A DNA stretch of 64,000 bases from Chara braunii. Its lineage: Eukaryota; Streptophyta; Charophyceae; Charales; Characeae. A program made the translations under genes and the position numbers. The stretch is taken from positions 446,920 to 510,919 of the forward strand of contig BFEA01000138.1 of assembly GCA_003427395.1 (NCBI GenBank). The letters run 5' to 3'. Below, in pieces: positions 10,611-20,842 of this stretch. A model generated the notes under the pieces. It saw only the letters and a list, made by a program, of their open reading frames with translations. It did not search any database and had not been told where the DNA came from. Every line of letters begins with the position of its first letter. The stretch's first letter is position 1.

Positions 10611-11681
10611 GTATGGTCCTCTGTGCACACGGGGAGCGCGCGAGTGTGTGTGAGTGCTCGCGCGAGTGTGCGCCGGTTGTGTGCGCAAGTGCGTGCGCGT
10701 GTATCTCCTCCCGTGTGTGTCTCTCCCTGTGCGTCTCTCCCCGCGCGCGTGCGCAAGTGCACCTGTCTCCGCACGTGCCTGTGCCATGCGCCTCCCGTAC
10801 GTCTGCTCCTCCTTCATCCCCACCTGGTCTGCACGCGCCTGATCAGTACGTGGTGGATTCGTTCGCCTCCGTCTCGCGCGTGTAATCGCCCCGCACGTCT
10901 CTCTTCCCGTGCGCCTGTCCGTGCGTCCCGGCTCCCGTGCGCCTCACTTCTTGCATGTGAAGAATGCCCCAAACTCGGGCCCGGTTCGGCTTAAGTATCC
11001 TGCCGGGCCCTTCCCACATGTGTGTGCCCCGACCACGAGTGCACCGAGGCCGCCAGCAACTTGCAACGCCTCGGTACCGACCCTGCGCCCGAGCCTGCTT
11101 GGGCCTCCGAAAAGGTCCCGGTGGAAAGAGCCTTCCCGTAGGGAACTGGGCCCTTTGCAGCGCCCTGGCACCGGAGCTCTCCCCGAGCCTCTCCCGAGCC
11201 TAAGCGGTCCCCACGCCGCAATGGTACCGCTTTTGGGGGCAAATTCAGGCTGGCCCCGTAGGTGAAAATCGGACCCATCATTAAGTTGGGCCTAGGTGGT
11301 CCCTGCGTCCCAGCGGGACCGCCCCTCCGGAAGAAAATCCGACTGGCTCAATGGCCTCTTGCCCGTGGTGTCGGCCCGTGCCATGGTCGGTGAGTCCCGG
11401 CCGGATAAAGTAGGCCCCTTGTTCGCAGCGTCGGTCCGCTTCATGGTCGGTGTGTCCCGGTCACGTAAAGTAACGTCGAGCAATGATATCGCCGCGCCAT
11501 TCTCCGGCGTGTCGTCGCACCGGATGGTTGATAATTGTCGGCAACCCCCTCGGTCCCAGTGTCGGTCTGTCTCATGGTCGACGAAGCCCAACCAGGTAGA
11601 ATACTGTTGACTGTGGTTGTCGTCGCGTGCCCTCTGAAAGGAAGTAAAGGGCGGCGTAGCATTGTAGCCGCCCGACAGCAG

Positions 11682-11698
11682 CCCCCCCCCCCCCCCCC
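11682..11698 (-). other. Polypurine tract (minus-strand G17)
   Basis: A run of 17 C on the plus strand is G17 on the coding strand and sits directly at the inner end of the left LTR. This is where the plus-strand primer of an LTR element lies. A pure G-run is unusual, since mixed A/G tracts are the norm, and its length may be affected by sequencing slippage. Confidence 0.7.
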
Positions 11699-11793
11699 AT
11701 TCTCGACATCCTCGGCGAGTGAGTATTGGGATTTGAAGGGAGAAAAGTTTGCAATAGATGGATGACGTCTAATCTCTACCGATCAACCCAAGA

Positions 11794-12777
11794 TCATCCT
11801 CTCTGTCGTGCTCGGATGTGTTTTTCTTGTTTTTCCTTCCTGTTGGACTTTCTCTTAGTGAGCTTTGTTTTGACGCCTAAGCGTTTGTCTGGTGGAGTAC
11901 ATCTAGCATGCCGACGGTGGTTTTTTGTTTTTTCTATTGTTAGGGTATTTCTGATGATTTGTTTAGCCTTTTTCTTGTTCTCATTTTTAGTCGCAGCCAA
12001 CTTCTTGATGTCGAATTTCGTGCTTTTGGTGTGTTTCCATTGGATATGTCGGACCCCTAGGAGTTTGTCTTGTGTCCTTTTTGAAGATTGCCTAGAGGAC
12101 TGCGCTACTTGAGAAGTGGTTTGTGCCGTAATCTGTGTTGTATGTCGATTAGAGGGCTCTCCTACTTCAGAGGTGGTTGGTGGTGTGGGTTCTTCTGAGG
12201 GCTGATGCTTCTTCTTACCTTTTTCACGGTGCCTATGGTGCTGATCCTTCTGCCTGATTTTTCCCGTACGTGGAATAGCCTCTGTTCGGTCTTTAAATAT
12301 TTTAAGGCGGGCGCCAGACACCGGTTCCTTCCATCTTGTGCCGTTTAATTCCTCTATCAAGTAGGCTCCGCCTTCTAGTCTTTTGGCCACTCTATAGGGC
12401 CTCATCCATCTGTTTGCTAGCTTCCCTGTCCATGTTCTCTCTAATGAGGAGTCATAGAGCAGAACGAGGCTCCCTGTAGGTATCCCTTCTTGCCTGACGC
12501 GAAGGTTCTTATCCCATCTTTCTTTCTCTTTTCCTCTCTGGATCTTTAATTTGTCTATGGTGTCTGGGATGTTATCCTGTACAGTTTCGGCTATTTGTTT
12601 GATTCTAGCGGCCAGCGACTGTTCTCTAGTGGAGATCTCTTCCCAGTCAATCGTTTGCCAAGAGTCGATATGAAATTCTATAGGTAAGGGACAATGGCGT
12701 CCAAACCATAACGTATAGGGCGGATATCCTGTAGCCGAGCGAACCGTAATGTTATCTGCCCAGACGGCAAATCTCAA
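11794..12777 (-). pseudogene. Integrase C-terminal half and tail
   Basis: Open for 327 codons. The N-terminal part holds the end of the integrase core (ATGYPPYTLWFGRHCPLP). A helical linker follows (EKERWDKNLR), then the GPY/F-like module (TWTGKLANRWMRPYRV, LEGGAYLIEEL). The last 150 or so residues are a Lys/Arg/Gln/Thr-rich basic tail with no chromodomain. The upstream part of integrase is in another frame at 12852-13364, so a frameshift breaks the protein. Confidence 0.9.
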
Positions 12778-12851
12778 ATATTTTGGTCAGTTCTTCTCTT
12801 TTCCTTCGCACCATTTAGCGAGCGCGTTGACTAAAGACTGGTGCCCTCTTT

Positions 12852-13364
12852 CTACAGGAGCGTTAGTTTGAGGATGATATGTTGTGGATAGCGAAAGTCG
12901 TATTCCCGCTCTTTAGAGCAATTCTTGGACTTCCTTAGCCATAAACTTTGATCCCCTATCCATGACAATTTTGCCAACGCAGCCGTAGCGAGTGCTTTAC
13001 CTGTTTTTTGACGTAGTGGCCATGCCTCCACGAATCCAGTCAAGTCGTCTCTAATGTCCATGATGTAATTCATTCCCCCTTCTCCCTTGGGCATCTTAAC
13101 TAGGTTTACATGCACTTTCTTGCCTATTGCTGTGGGATAGGAAGGAAATAAGGGTTCTTTATATTTAACTACCGCTCTCTTCTGGCATTCCACGCATGTT
13201 AGACAGTATGATTTTACGTCCTTATATAGGTCGTCCCACCAGTAGAGGTTCCTAATTTTTTCAAAAGTTCCTTTTACTCCTCTATGTCCTCCGACGATGC
13301 CATCGTGAAGTTCCGCTATTATCTCTCGGCGCTCGTCCTCGTCACAGACCACTCTCATTGGCAT
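12852..13364 (-). pseudogene. Integrase zinc finger and core
   Basis: An HHCC zinc-binding domain is visible (H-x3-GGHRG, YCLTCVECQKR), followed by the start of the catalytic core. The first catalytic Asp, expected in HVDLV, reads HVNLV, a GAC-to-AAC change. The second Asp lies in MDIRDDLTGF. The frame shifts after TAALAKL, so the rest of the core is out of frame until 12777. The enzyme cannot be active. Confidence 0.9.
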
Positions 13365-13446
13365 TTCATTTTTAGGTGGTCTCTTAACGAGGTATCCTGC
13401 CTTGAAACAGTATTGTTGGGCTTCCTTCCTAATTTTGTCATCTAAT

Positions 13447-14124
13447 TCAATTTCCCCTATAAGATAACCCTATCTTATGGTATTTGCCAATATATAGATT
13501 TTCAAGAAATAAGGAAGTTCCTCCTGCAGCGGGCTCTATTTTTAAGGAGCTTATGTCCATTTGTAAAAATTTGTCAATACCACTAGGCGACCCTATATCT
13601 CCTTCTTCTAGAGGAATTCGCGAGAGACCATCAGCAACTGAGTTCTTAGCTCCGTATATTCGCTCTACTACGTAGTCAAACATCGTTATATGCATGAGCC
13701 ATCTGGTGACCGTTGGATCTGTCAATGAGAAGTCTTTTTGTAAGACAGCTGCCACTGCCGTTGGGTCGACCCGCAGTATGAACCTTCACCCGTAAATATA
13801 ATGTCGGAAAATATTTAAGCAATGTAAGACTCCTATAACTTCTTTCTTAAATTGTGAGTAGTTCCTTTCGGTGGCATTTAAGGTTTTACTCTCGAATCTG
13901 TGAGGCCTTTCATTGTCGGCTTGATCCTTTTGAGCCAAGACTCCACCAATAGAGGCAGGTCCCGCATCCGTACATACAACGAATGGGCGGTTTTCCTCGT
14001 CTTCGAAGTAAGGTACTCCAAGGAGTTTACCTCCTTCTTTAAACTCATCTTTTAACATTTTTACTGTAACCTCTTGTTCGGCCTTTGCGCAAGAGCTTTC
14101 GTAGGGGTTCGGCCTTTGCAACAT
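13447..14124 (-). pseudogene. RNase H region of pol
   Basis: Two frames together make an RNase H domain of the Ty3/Gypsy type. FVVCTDAGPASIGGVLAQ contains the first catalytic Asp, and ESKTLNATERNYSQFKKEV the conserved Glu region. GAKNSVADGLSRIP at 13640 is the usual end of the domain. A stop and frame change near 13780 separates the parts. Confidence 0.9.
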
Positions 14125-14184
14125 AGCCTTTTATGACACTCCTAGAAACTGGTGTATGTCCGTAATATGTCTGAGGGGAGTTGG

Positions 14185-14920
14185 TCATTTTATAAGTTTT
14201 TCTAGCTTTGCCAGATCGTATTGTCTGCCATCCTTGTCGTAGATGTAACCTAATATCTTTATAGTAGATACAACCCATCTGCTTTTTGTTCCACTGACTG
14301 TAAGGTTTGCATCCTCTAACCTAACTAGTACTTTTTTGATATCCTCTGCATGAGTGGCTACAAATTTTCTCACTCCAGGTCTTACCTCTGTCTCATCTTT
14401 GTCGTATGGTCCTTTGATTGGGAAGCCATCCAGGAAAACCTCTACCGGATTTGGTATGAGCTCCCCTACAATGACGACCATCGCTCTCTGAAAGACTGCG
14501 ACACCGTTAGTTCATCCCATCGGTATCACCATCATTTGAACTAAGCCTAACGGTGTATGCATCGCAGTTAGATGTCGGTCTCTGTAGTCTAGCGATATCT
14601 CATCATATCCCGAAAAAAAATCGCAGACTGAGTAAATTGAACGTCCTGCTGAGCCTTCGGATAGAAGATCCGCGTTTGGGATTGATCCAACGTCTCTCAC
14701 TGTGACCTTGTTTGTCTTTTGTAAGTTTTGTATCCATCGTAGTTTGCCGTTTGATTTTCTTATGAAGAATCAGCGATTTGCGTAGGCGCTCTCACAAGGT
14801 TCTGCTACAAATGTCCTTATCTTCTCCTTCAGGAAGTTTACTATCATCTCCTTTTCTTTTTGCGCACACTTCCATCCTGCATCGTTCCATGGAGTGTGAG
14901 GGACCGTATAAATTCTTGCA
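14185..14920 (-). pseudogene. Reverse transcriptase, catalytic box altered
   Basis: Blocks in order on the minus strand are NGKLRWIQNLQ, VRDVGSIPNADLL, YSVCDFFSGYDEISL and HTPLGLVQMMVIPMG. The catalytic box follows as VFLDGFPIKGP, where FxDD is expected. The second Asp is therefore Gly. A TGA occurs where Trp is expected just before FFIRK (near 14770), and further breaks lie at 14500 and 14185. The domain is complete in extent but inactive. Confidence 0.9.
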
Positions 14921-15186
14921 GGTTTAACATATCGTGGATCTATTCACCCTCTTTCAGCATCACAAAAGGTTACTGGCTTGTCGCATGATCTTAATGTTTC
15001 TATTATGAGTTCTCTCCTTTTGCGTTATGTTACCGTCGCCTATATCCATTTCCTTTAACCTGTCTTCAGTGATTCTCTGTCATTCAGTGGTCTTTCGTTC
15101 CCGGATCATCTGAGTAATTTCTTCTTCAGTGATCCCTATTTCCCCGATCTTATCACGACTGACCGCGGCTGACTTGACTTTTTGGG

Positions 15187-15795
15187 CTACAGTTTTGTAT
15201 CTCTTTCCCCCGTCGTGTGGGGGAATTCCTCCAAAAAAGAAAGGTTTATACGTCCACCGAATTCCTCGTCATCAGCCTTTTTTTCATAGACTGTTCGGTC
15301 TACCACATACTTAGTTTGTAGGTCCTCAACGTCAATTTTTTTCCCTCTTACTTTATGTGGTCCTAGTGTAAGGTCTTCAGATATCATTTTGCAACTTCTT
15401 GTGTTCAGTCGTCCTTTATTTTGTAATGAGATTTTGTGACAGTTGTCAAATTCATTGACGGTCTTCAAGGTAAGCCTGCTACCTTGAGGTCCATCGATGG
15501 TAACCGTCTGACTTCCGTCTCGTTTATTTTCGGTGGTCACGTTTACCCGTGTCAGTCATGTTCTTCCAAAAATTATTTCTGACGAGCAGTTCTCAACTGT
15601 AAAGACAGGCACAGTGACCTCAACTCCAGCAACCACTATCTTGGCTTTGTGGCATACCCCGAGCGCAGGTTGTTTAAGTTTGTTAGCGGATATCATGGTC
15701 ATAGCTATACTCCTGTCTACCTCTAAGCCAAGGTTTCTGGCCACCTTGTCCTCACAAACGGTGGACTCGGACCCGTCGTCGATTATAGCCTCCAT
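15187..15795 (-). pseudogene. Aspartic protease and pro-RT linker
   Basis: EAIIDDGSESTV carries the retropepsin-like active-site Asp in the DDGSE form seen in many Gypsy-type elements in place of D-S/T-G. The domain closes with EIIFGRT, and a TGA follows where Trp is expected (about 15556). The linker at 15187-15540 then continues in frame towards RT. It lies between the gag frame (15952 upwards) and RT. Confidence 0.85.
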
Positions 15796-15951
15796 CCCTA
15801 TATCATTGACTGTGACATTGAGCTTTCCACTGGCCAGGACGTAAAAGAAGTTGCTTCCGCCTTCGCTGATTTGTACTGGTTTGTCTCCTTCGGTTAGTGC
15901 CGTTAGGACTGAGGTTTTAACCTCCTCCTTCTGTTGTCCGAAAGTTGTCTC

Positions 15952-17429
15952 TTATAGTGATACTTTAATTTTTCTCATCATGCCTATTAATCCATCCCTT
16001 GCCGGGCCACAGCCTGCTATGAATACCTTGAGGGTGATAGGAATTGGCATATCCATGGCCCTTCTTAAAGGTTCTCGTAAATCGACTTCGTCTAGCGAGC
16101 TTTTAAAATGGAACTTCTTGGCTGCTCGTTTTCTAGGGGATTGTGGTGACTTGGGCGACTCAATTTGGTCGTATGTCATATGTTCATCTTGATCCTCTTT
16201 CTTTGTGTTGCTTGACTCGTCGACCTCGCCGATGGCGTGGGTGCGTACGTAGACTTCTCCGTTATTTTCCGCCTCCTCAAACTTAATGGATGAAATTCTT
16301 ATACCTGGGCTTTCTGGTAGCTCGTCAAAGTCATCTTCGAAGGTGACTCGGAAGATTTTGGTCGGTAATTGATCATCGGATTGCTTCCCCTTTGCTTCAT
16401 TCATCCTCCTCCTTCGGATGTCTACATTAATCTTCATCGAGGGTAGGAAGGATACCGGTTTGCCTTCATTTGCCCAAATGACGTATTTTTTATCGTCGAG
16501 TTCAATGATCCCTTCTTTTAGTGCGTCTAACATTGCTTGACAATCTCTTTTGCGGTGATCTTCGTCTCCGCAGTATATGCATGCTTTATCATTCCACGTT
16601 CGCTTTGGGCTAGGGTTGGTTTTGTCGCGCGTGGTCCGGACAGGGGTTTCCTCCTTTCTCTGGTTATTACTTTGCAATCTCTCTACTGCCGCCTTTAGAA
16701 CTTCTATCTGCCTTGCCATTTCCTCTTCTCGTCTGTCTGTTTTTTTTGCTTCTATCTCATCTATCGACTTCCACATGTTATCCTTAGTATTTTACCACTT
16801 GGAGGTTCCCCATTCCGGGTCGTTTTTTTTCCAGTCACTTCTGTTTCCTTTCCTCCATTCGCCCTCGTTTTTTGTTGTGTCCCCTCTTCTAGGTGAGCTC
16901 GCGTAGGTGTCCCTTCCTTCGGTTCTGGATCTCCTATTGTCGAATTGCGATTTTCCTCCTCCTTTTTCTGTAGTTACGCATTTTTCTAGGTTGTCAAGAA
17001 CCCTCGCGAGGTGTGCTTTCGTGCTTTGGCCTTCCATGTCATGGGTTAAAGCTTTGACTTGGCTGAACGTTACCTTAGAGGGGAGATCCCTCATAATCTT
17101 GTCTCGCTTTTCTCGAGACAAAAATCCTACGAATATTCCGCATCTTTCTATTTCGTCCATAAATCCACCTTCTACTAGAGGGTTCGAAGCCTTCTCATAT
17201 CTCCTTGCGAACACTACTAGACTCTCGTCCTCCTGTCTTTTCATTTCTTTGAGATCTTCTTTATTGAATATGATGTTTCATCCCATGCGAAGATTCTTGT
17301 AATCCTTTCTCTGAATATTAGCCAACGCCAACTCTCCGGAATGACTTCTCTGACTTCGCGATCTATCTTGGGGGCTGTGTGGTGGAGTAGATTTATAATC
17401 ATCTCCTGATCGCTCCATTCCGCTCTCAT
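15952..17429 (-). pseudogene. Gag with CCHC zinc knuckle
   Basis: Three frames in series. The N-terminal helical part is at 17241-17429 (EMIINLLHHTAP, REVIPESW). The conserved gag core is at 16792-17244 (ESLVVFARRYEKA, FVGFLSREKRDKIM). The C-terminal part at 15952-16776 holds a coiled-coil stretch and one zinc knuckle (CIYCGDEDHRKRDC), then acidic linker and the PIPITLKVFI block that commonly precedes protease. The frameshift at about 17242 and the break at about 16785 disrupt it. Confidence 0.9.
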
Positions 17430-18484
17430 CCCCAGTACCTCTCAGTCATCTACGAATTCTGAAATATTCTTCCTTGTAAAGATTGTTTGGATTCCGGACA
17501 GTGTCGGTAATTGGAAGGCTTATGCTCCTAGGAAGGGGGATACGTAGGAGCCTGGTGCGTATGCCATTCTGTAAGGTTGACTCGTGGTTTTCCTATATGG
17601 TTCCCTTGTACTGGGATCCGAGAATCGGGCTACTCTATTTCTGTTTAGAACGTCTTTCCTCCACCCTTCACTCTTGGGAGTGCGTTCCTCGAGTTTTGTT
17701 GCTGTAGTTTCTAACTCTTTTAGGGTCTTCCTCAATTTTCCGGCGTCCTTTATGACATCCGTTGTTATTTTTCTAACTGGGGTGCTCGTCCTTGATTCTT
17801 GTGTTTTGACTTCGCCGCCTATCGAAGATAGATAGACTCCTTCCGCATCCATATTTTTTCCTCACTCTTCCAGAAGTTTATCCATTTTTTTCCGATGTGG
17901 CTATCGTTTCTCTCCAGGTGCGTGGGATTGTTTGTCCGCTAGGGTTGACGGTGAGGATTTGTATTCTTACGAGAAAGAGCGCGCCTACAGCTTTCCAGAC
18001 GGCACTCTTCATGGCTTCTATTACTGCTTTTGTGACGCACTCGGTTTTCTCTTCTTGGTTTAATTGCTCATTATGTACTGCTTTCACTAGGACTTGTACT
18101 AAGGACCCTTCTCTTTCTGCTCTGCCTGAGATACTGAATTTTTGTCTTCTAGGTTCGACATTAGTCATTCCTTTGTTTGTTACTTTCTTCTTGGTCTTGG
18201 TTCAAGACTCTGGCAATGAAATCATTTCGCCATCCTATAATGTTATTTTTTTCCTCTCTATAGATTGTGACAAGTCGTTCGACGCGTTTTTCCAATCTAT
18301 TTAAGTCGAGTTCGTCCATAGAGCCGCGCCATTCGTGGTATTTTGTTAGCGACTCTTCAACCTTCCTCTCAATTGGGTCTAAGTATACTTTTAGGATGAC
18401 ATCAATTTTTGCATCTCTTCCCCTTACACTTGTGTTCGTGATTCTCGAATTGTCTCTTCCTTCTCCATCTCGCACTTCCTCCAT
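17430..18484 (-). pseudogene. Charged coding blocks just upstream of gag
   Basis: Three consecutive minus-strand frames (18161-18484, 17878-18168, 17520-17852) encode charged, helix-rich sequence with coiled-coil character, for example GKLRKTLKELETTATKLEER. They run into the gag frame with only two in-frame stops between 17430 and 17520, so they probably form the gag N-terminus or a short ORF before it. I recognise no domain. Confidence 0.65.
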
Positions 18485-18682
18485 CCCTCGGCCCAGATCA
18501 TCACACTGTAAGCTATGCGATTCTCTGTTCTAACTTGTGCTAGTGTCCTTGGTTTTTCACGCTCTATAGCTTCTTGTGCCAATATTCAGCAATCTAATGT
18601 GTTTAATGCTCTAGAGGTTCGGATCCTAATAATGAAAGTTATAGTCCCTGCAAAGGATACCCGATTCACTTCCTCTTGATCA

Positions 18683-20799
18683 GTTACCGCTTCCGGCATT
18701 TTTGAGTTCGTTTTGTGCCCCCTTCACCTTCCATACGAGGTCTATTACGGCCGACCATTCATTGTTAGCGAGTGTAAGCCCTTCAAAGGCGGCGACGGTA
18801 TTCCAATGAAAGGCCTAACGTAGGTACTCCACGAGAAATTCGTCCTTAATTGTTGGAGTCTTCTCTTCTCGTCATGGACTATGTTCACAATTCGTCCTTA
18901 ATTGTTGGAGTCTTCTCTTCTCGTCATGGACTATGTTCGAGGCCCGTTGCCAACAACGACCTTTTTCGTCTTCCTTAGACCTATGTTGCGGCACGTATAT
19001 TCCCACATCATACTCATCAAGGTTGATGAAGTAGTAGGTGATGACATACATACTATCAATCCCCCATCCCTGATTCTTTAGACCTTCGTATCTCACGATC
19101 TCATATGGGATCACTGCTCTCTTCGATATAGAGTTAAGGGAACGGACCAACTTCCTCGACTTCCCCTTATCTAGTTTCCTACACCTCCTCATCCTTGGTC
19201 AAGTCCCCTAGCATGGCTTCTAATCCTGCTCTTGGTCTTGAAAGCATTCTTCTTTCTTGGTCTCCCTTGTACTGATCCTTCACTGCCCTCACGATTCCAA
19301 TCAATCTTCCTCTGTCATCTCTTATCTCATGTTTACCTTCTATTCCGAACAGGTCTGTGTCAAGGTAGAGTTCCCCTTCTTGATCTCGTAGGTAAGAGGC
19401 TCCCCTCTTAATCTATATCAACCCTGTTTCATTTGATCGAACTCTCCTACAGATCTTCGTGCCTAGAGAACACAAGTCCTCCTGGGTCCATTCCGTCAAA
19501 AGTCTGAGCAGCTCTTGTGATCTCCACCTATCATGATCACGCTGTCTTAGTTCACTTGATAAATCCCCTCCAAGCTGCCTATTCTCGTTCCCTTTGGCCA
19601 TTCGGGTTATGATGCCGGTTTATGAAATCAATTATTAAACCTCGCCCCATCCCTGTCAATGCTTCGTAAGGAATCCGCAGCCTAGGCAAATCTTCAAAGA
19701 TCCTGATTTCGGTACTCCAAGCGACTTCTTTCTTTAAGGAAAGGAGTCTATCCTTCTCGTCCTCCACCACTTCTCTCGCTCTTTGCTTGCAACGTCCATA
19801 TACTAAATTTTCCGATCTTTCCGTTGGTAGGTAAATGCCTACGTCTCTTATCTCAGTCCCTAGAAAGCGCGCGGTCATAACATAGAGGCGGCCCAGTTCC
19901 CATGCACTGTCGACCATCTCATAGGCCTCCACCTCATACGGAAACTCCTCCCTTCTTCCTAGGGTACACAAGGATGCACACACCGCATCAAACTTCTCTT
20001 GCGGCGGTCGGTTCCCAACGATGATCTTATTATCCCACTCTTCAAGTTTGTCTGCAGACTTCTTATGCCGTACTCTTTCATGACCCAGTATTCTTTTGCC
20101 ACGCCTGCCTAACACAACCGGGCTCGTTCCCTAACCAGACGATAGTATTTTCTCCCAGAGGTCCCTAGTCTTTCCACCTTCAGTAGATAATTGATCTCGG
20201 TTTGGTTGGTAATTACCCTCAAAACCAACTCCCTCATACGATCCAAATAAGGTTGTATGAGCTCAAGCTCTTCAAACCCAAAGAGATCTACATCAGGAAT
20301 TCGGAGGGTGCCCTCAACTTTTACCATTCCCTCTTCTACGATAGCCCTGAAGGAGAATTGCTCCCTAAGACCCGACATCCTACCGACCCCAACTCCTTGC
20401 TCTGAACGCCATATTAATTAAAGGCTCCCAGTTCTTGCCGTCAGTGAAACTGTTAGGTAGACTAGGTTCTGGAACCCCATGGAATAGAACCGGTGATGAG
20501 TAACTGATTACTTTCTCCCCTCTCCTTTCTAATTCCTCCCTTTCCTGGTTGATGACGGTTTTAATCCAGTTTCTAAGCGACTCTCGTTCAGTTCCCCTCT
20601 CTCTCAATAGGGGTATATAGGGCCTAATGTCGTATTCCCCTGTATCAAGATGTTTTACCATAAGGACATGGGCTTTCCCAGGAGCGTGGCGTTCCTCCAG
20701 TGATATACAACTTTCTATTTTGTAAGGAAATGCCCCTCCGCTAGTAATAGGGACTAAGGCGTCTAGGGCCGCTGTGACCCCAGGGCAATAATCTGACAT
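18683..20799 (-). pseudogene. Accessory ORF with repeated novel domain (X-Y-X-Y-X)
   Basis: This block lies between ORF1 and gag. Three frames (20380-20799, 19579-20115, 18872-19192) carry diverged copies of one domain of about 120 residues (X). Each has an aromatic-proline start (FPYKIE, FPYEVE, IPYEIV), then YVMTARF-like hydrophobic sequence. DIRPYIP, DVGIYLP or DVGIYVP follows, then a charged helix. The first two copies also share a tail pattern F-x2-(V/L)P..P...G..LI....R. Between them lies a second module (Y) at 20109-20378 and 19193-19412, sharing G-x-L, D-x-DLFG-x-E. The first X has a real ATG at 20799. Stops and frameshifts break the series. I know no family with these motifs, so function is unknown. 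Confidence 0.7.
18837..18940. repeat. 52-bp tandem duplication in the last X domain
   Basis: AATTCGTCCTTAATTGTTGG and the next 30 bp are repeated exactly at 18837 and 18889. The duplication shifts the frame and truncates the third X domain. Beyond it the coding-like frame resumes towards 18683. Confidence 0.9.
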
Positions 20800-20842
20800 T
20801 TTTCATTCGCCGAAGTCACTCACGGCTCATCCGGATCCCCAG

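Larger units (their letters stand above)
8639..11680 (-). repeat. Left (3') LTR, truncated at its outer end
   Basis: Direct copy of 23723-26715. The inner end is CCCGACAGCA at 11671-11680, giving a minus-strand TG start beside the polypurine tract. The outer 250 bp are missing here and occur inverted at 7896-8150. It contains three kinds of internal tandem repeats and is GC-rich between 9.9 and 11.3 kb. The several overlapping open frames on both strands here are shadows of repetitive GC-rich DNA and not genes. Confidence 0.9.

Noticed and set aside
10343-10885. 180-codon plus-strand open frame and several others in the LTRs (also 25088-25672, 25673-26296)
   Set aside because: They lie in CG-rich tandem arrays with open frames on both strands and in both LTRs. 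The amino-acid repetition simply mirrors the DNA repeats.
15533-17302. Plus-strand open frames of 100-135 codons over the gag-protease region
   Set aside because: Shadows of the recognised gag and protease on the minus strand.
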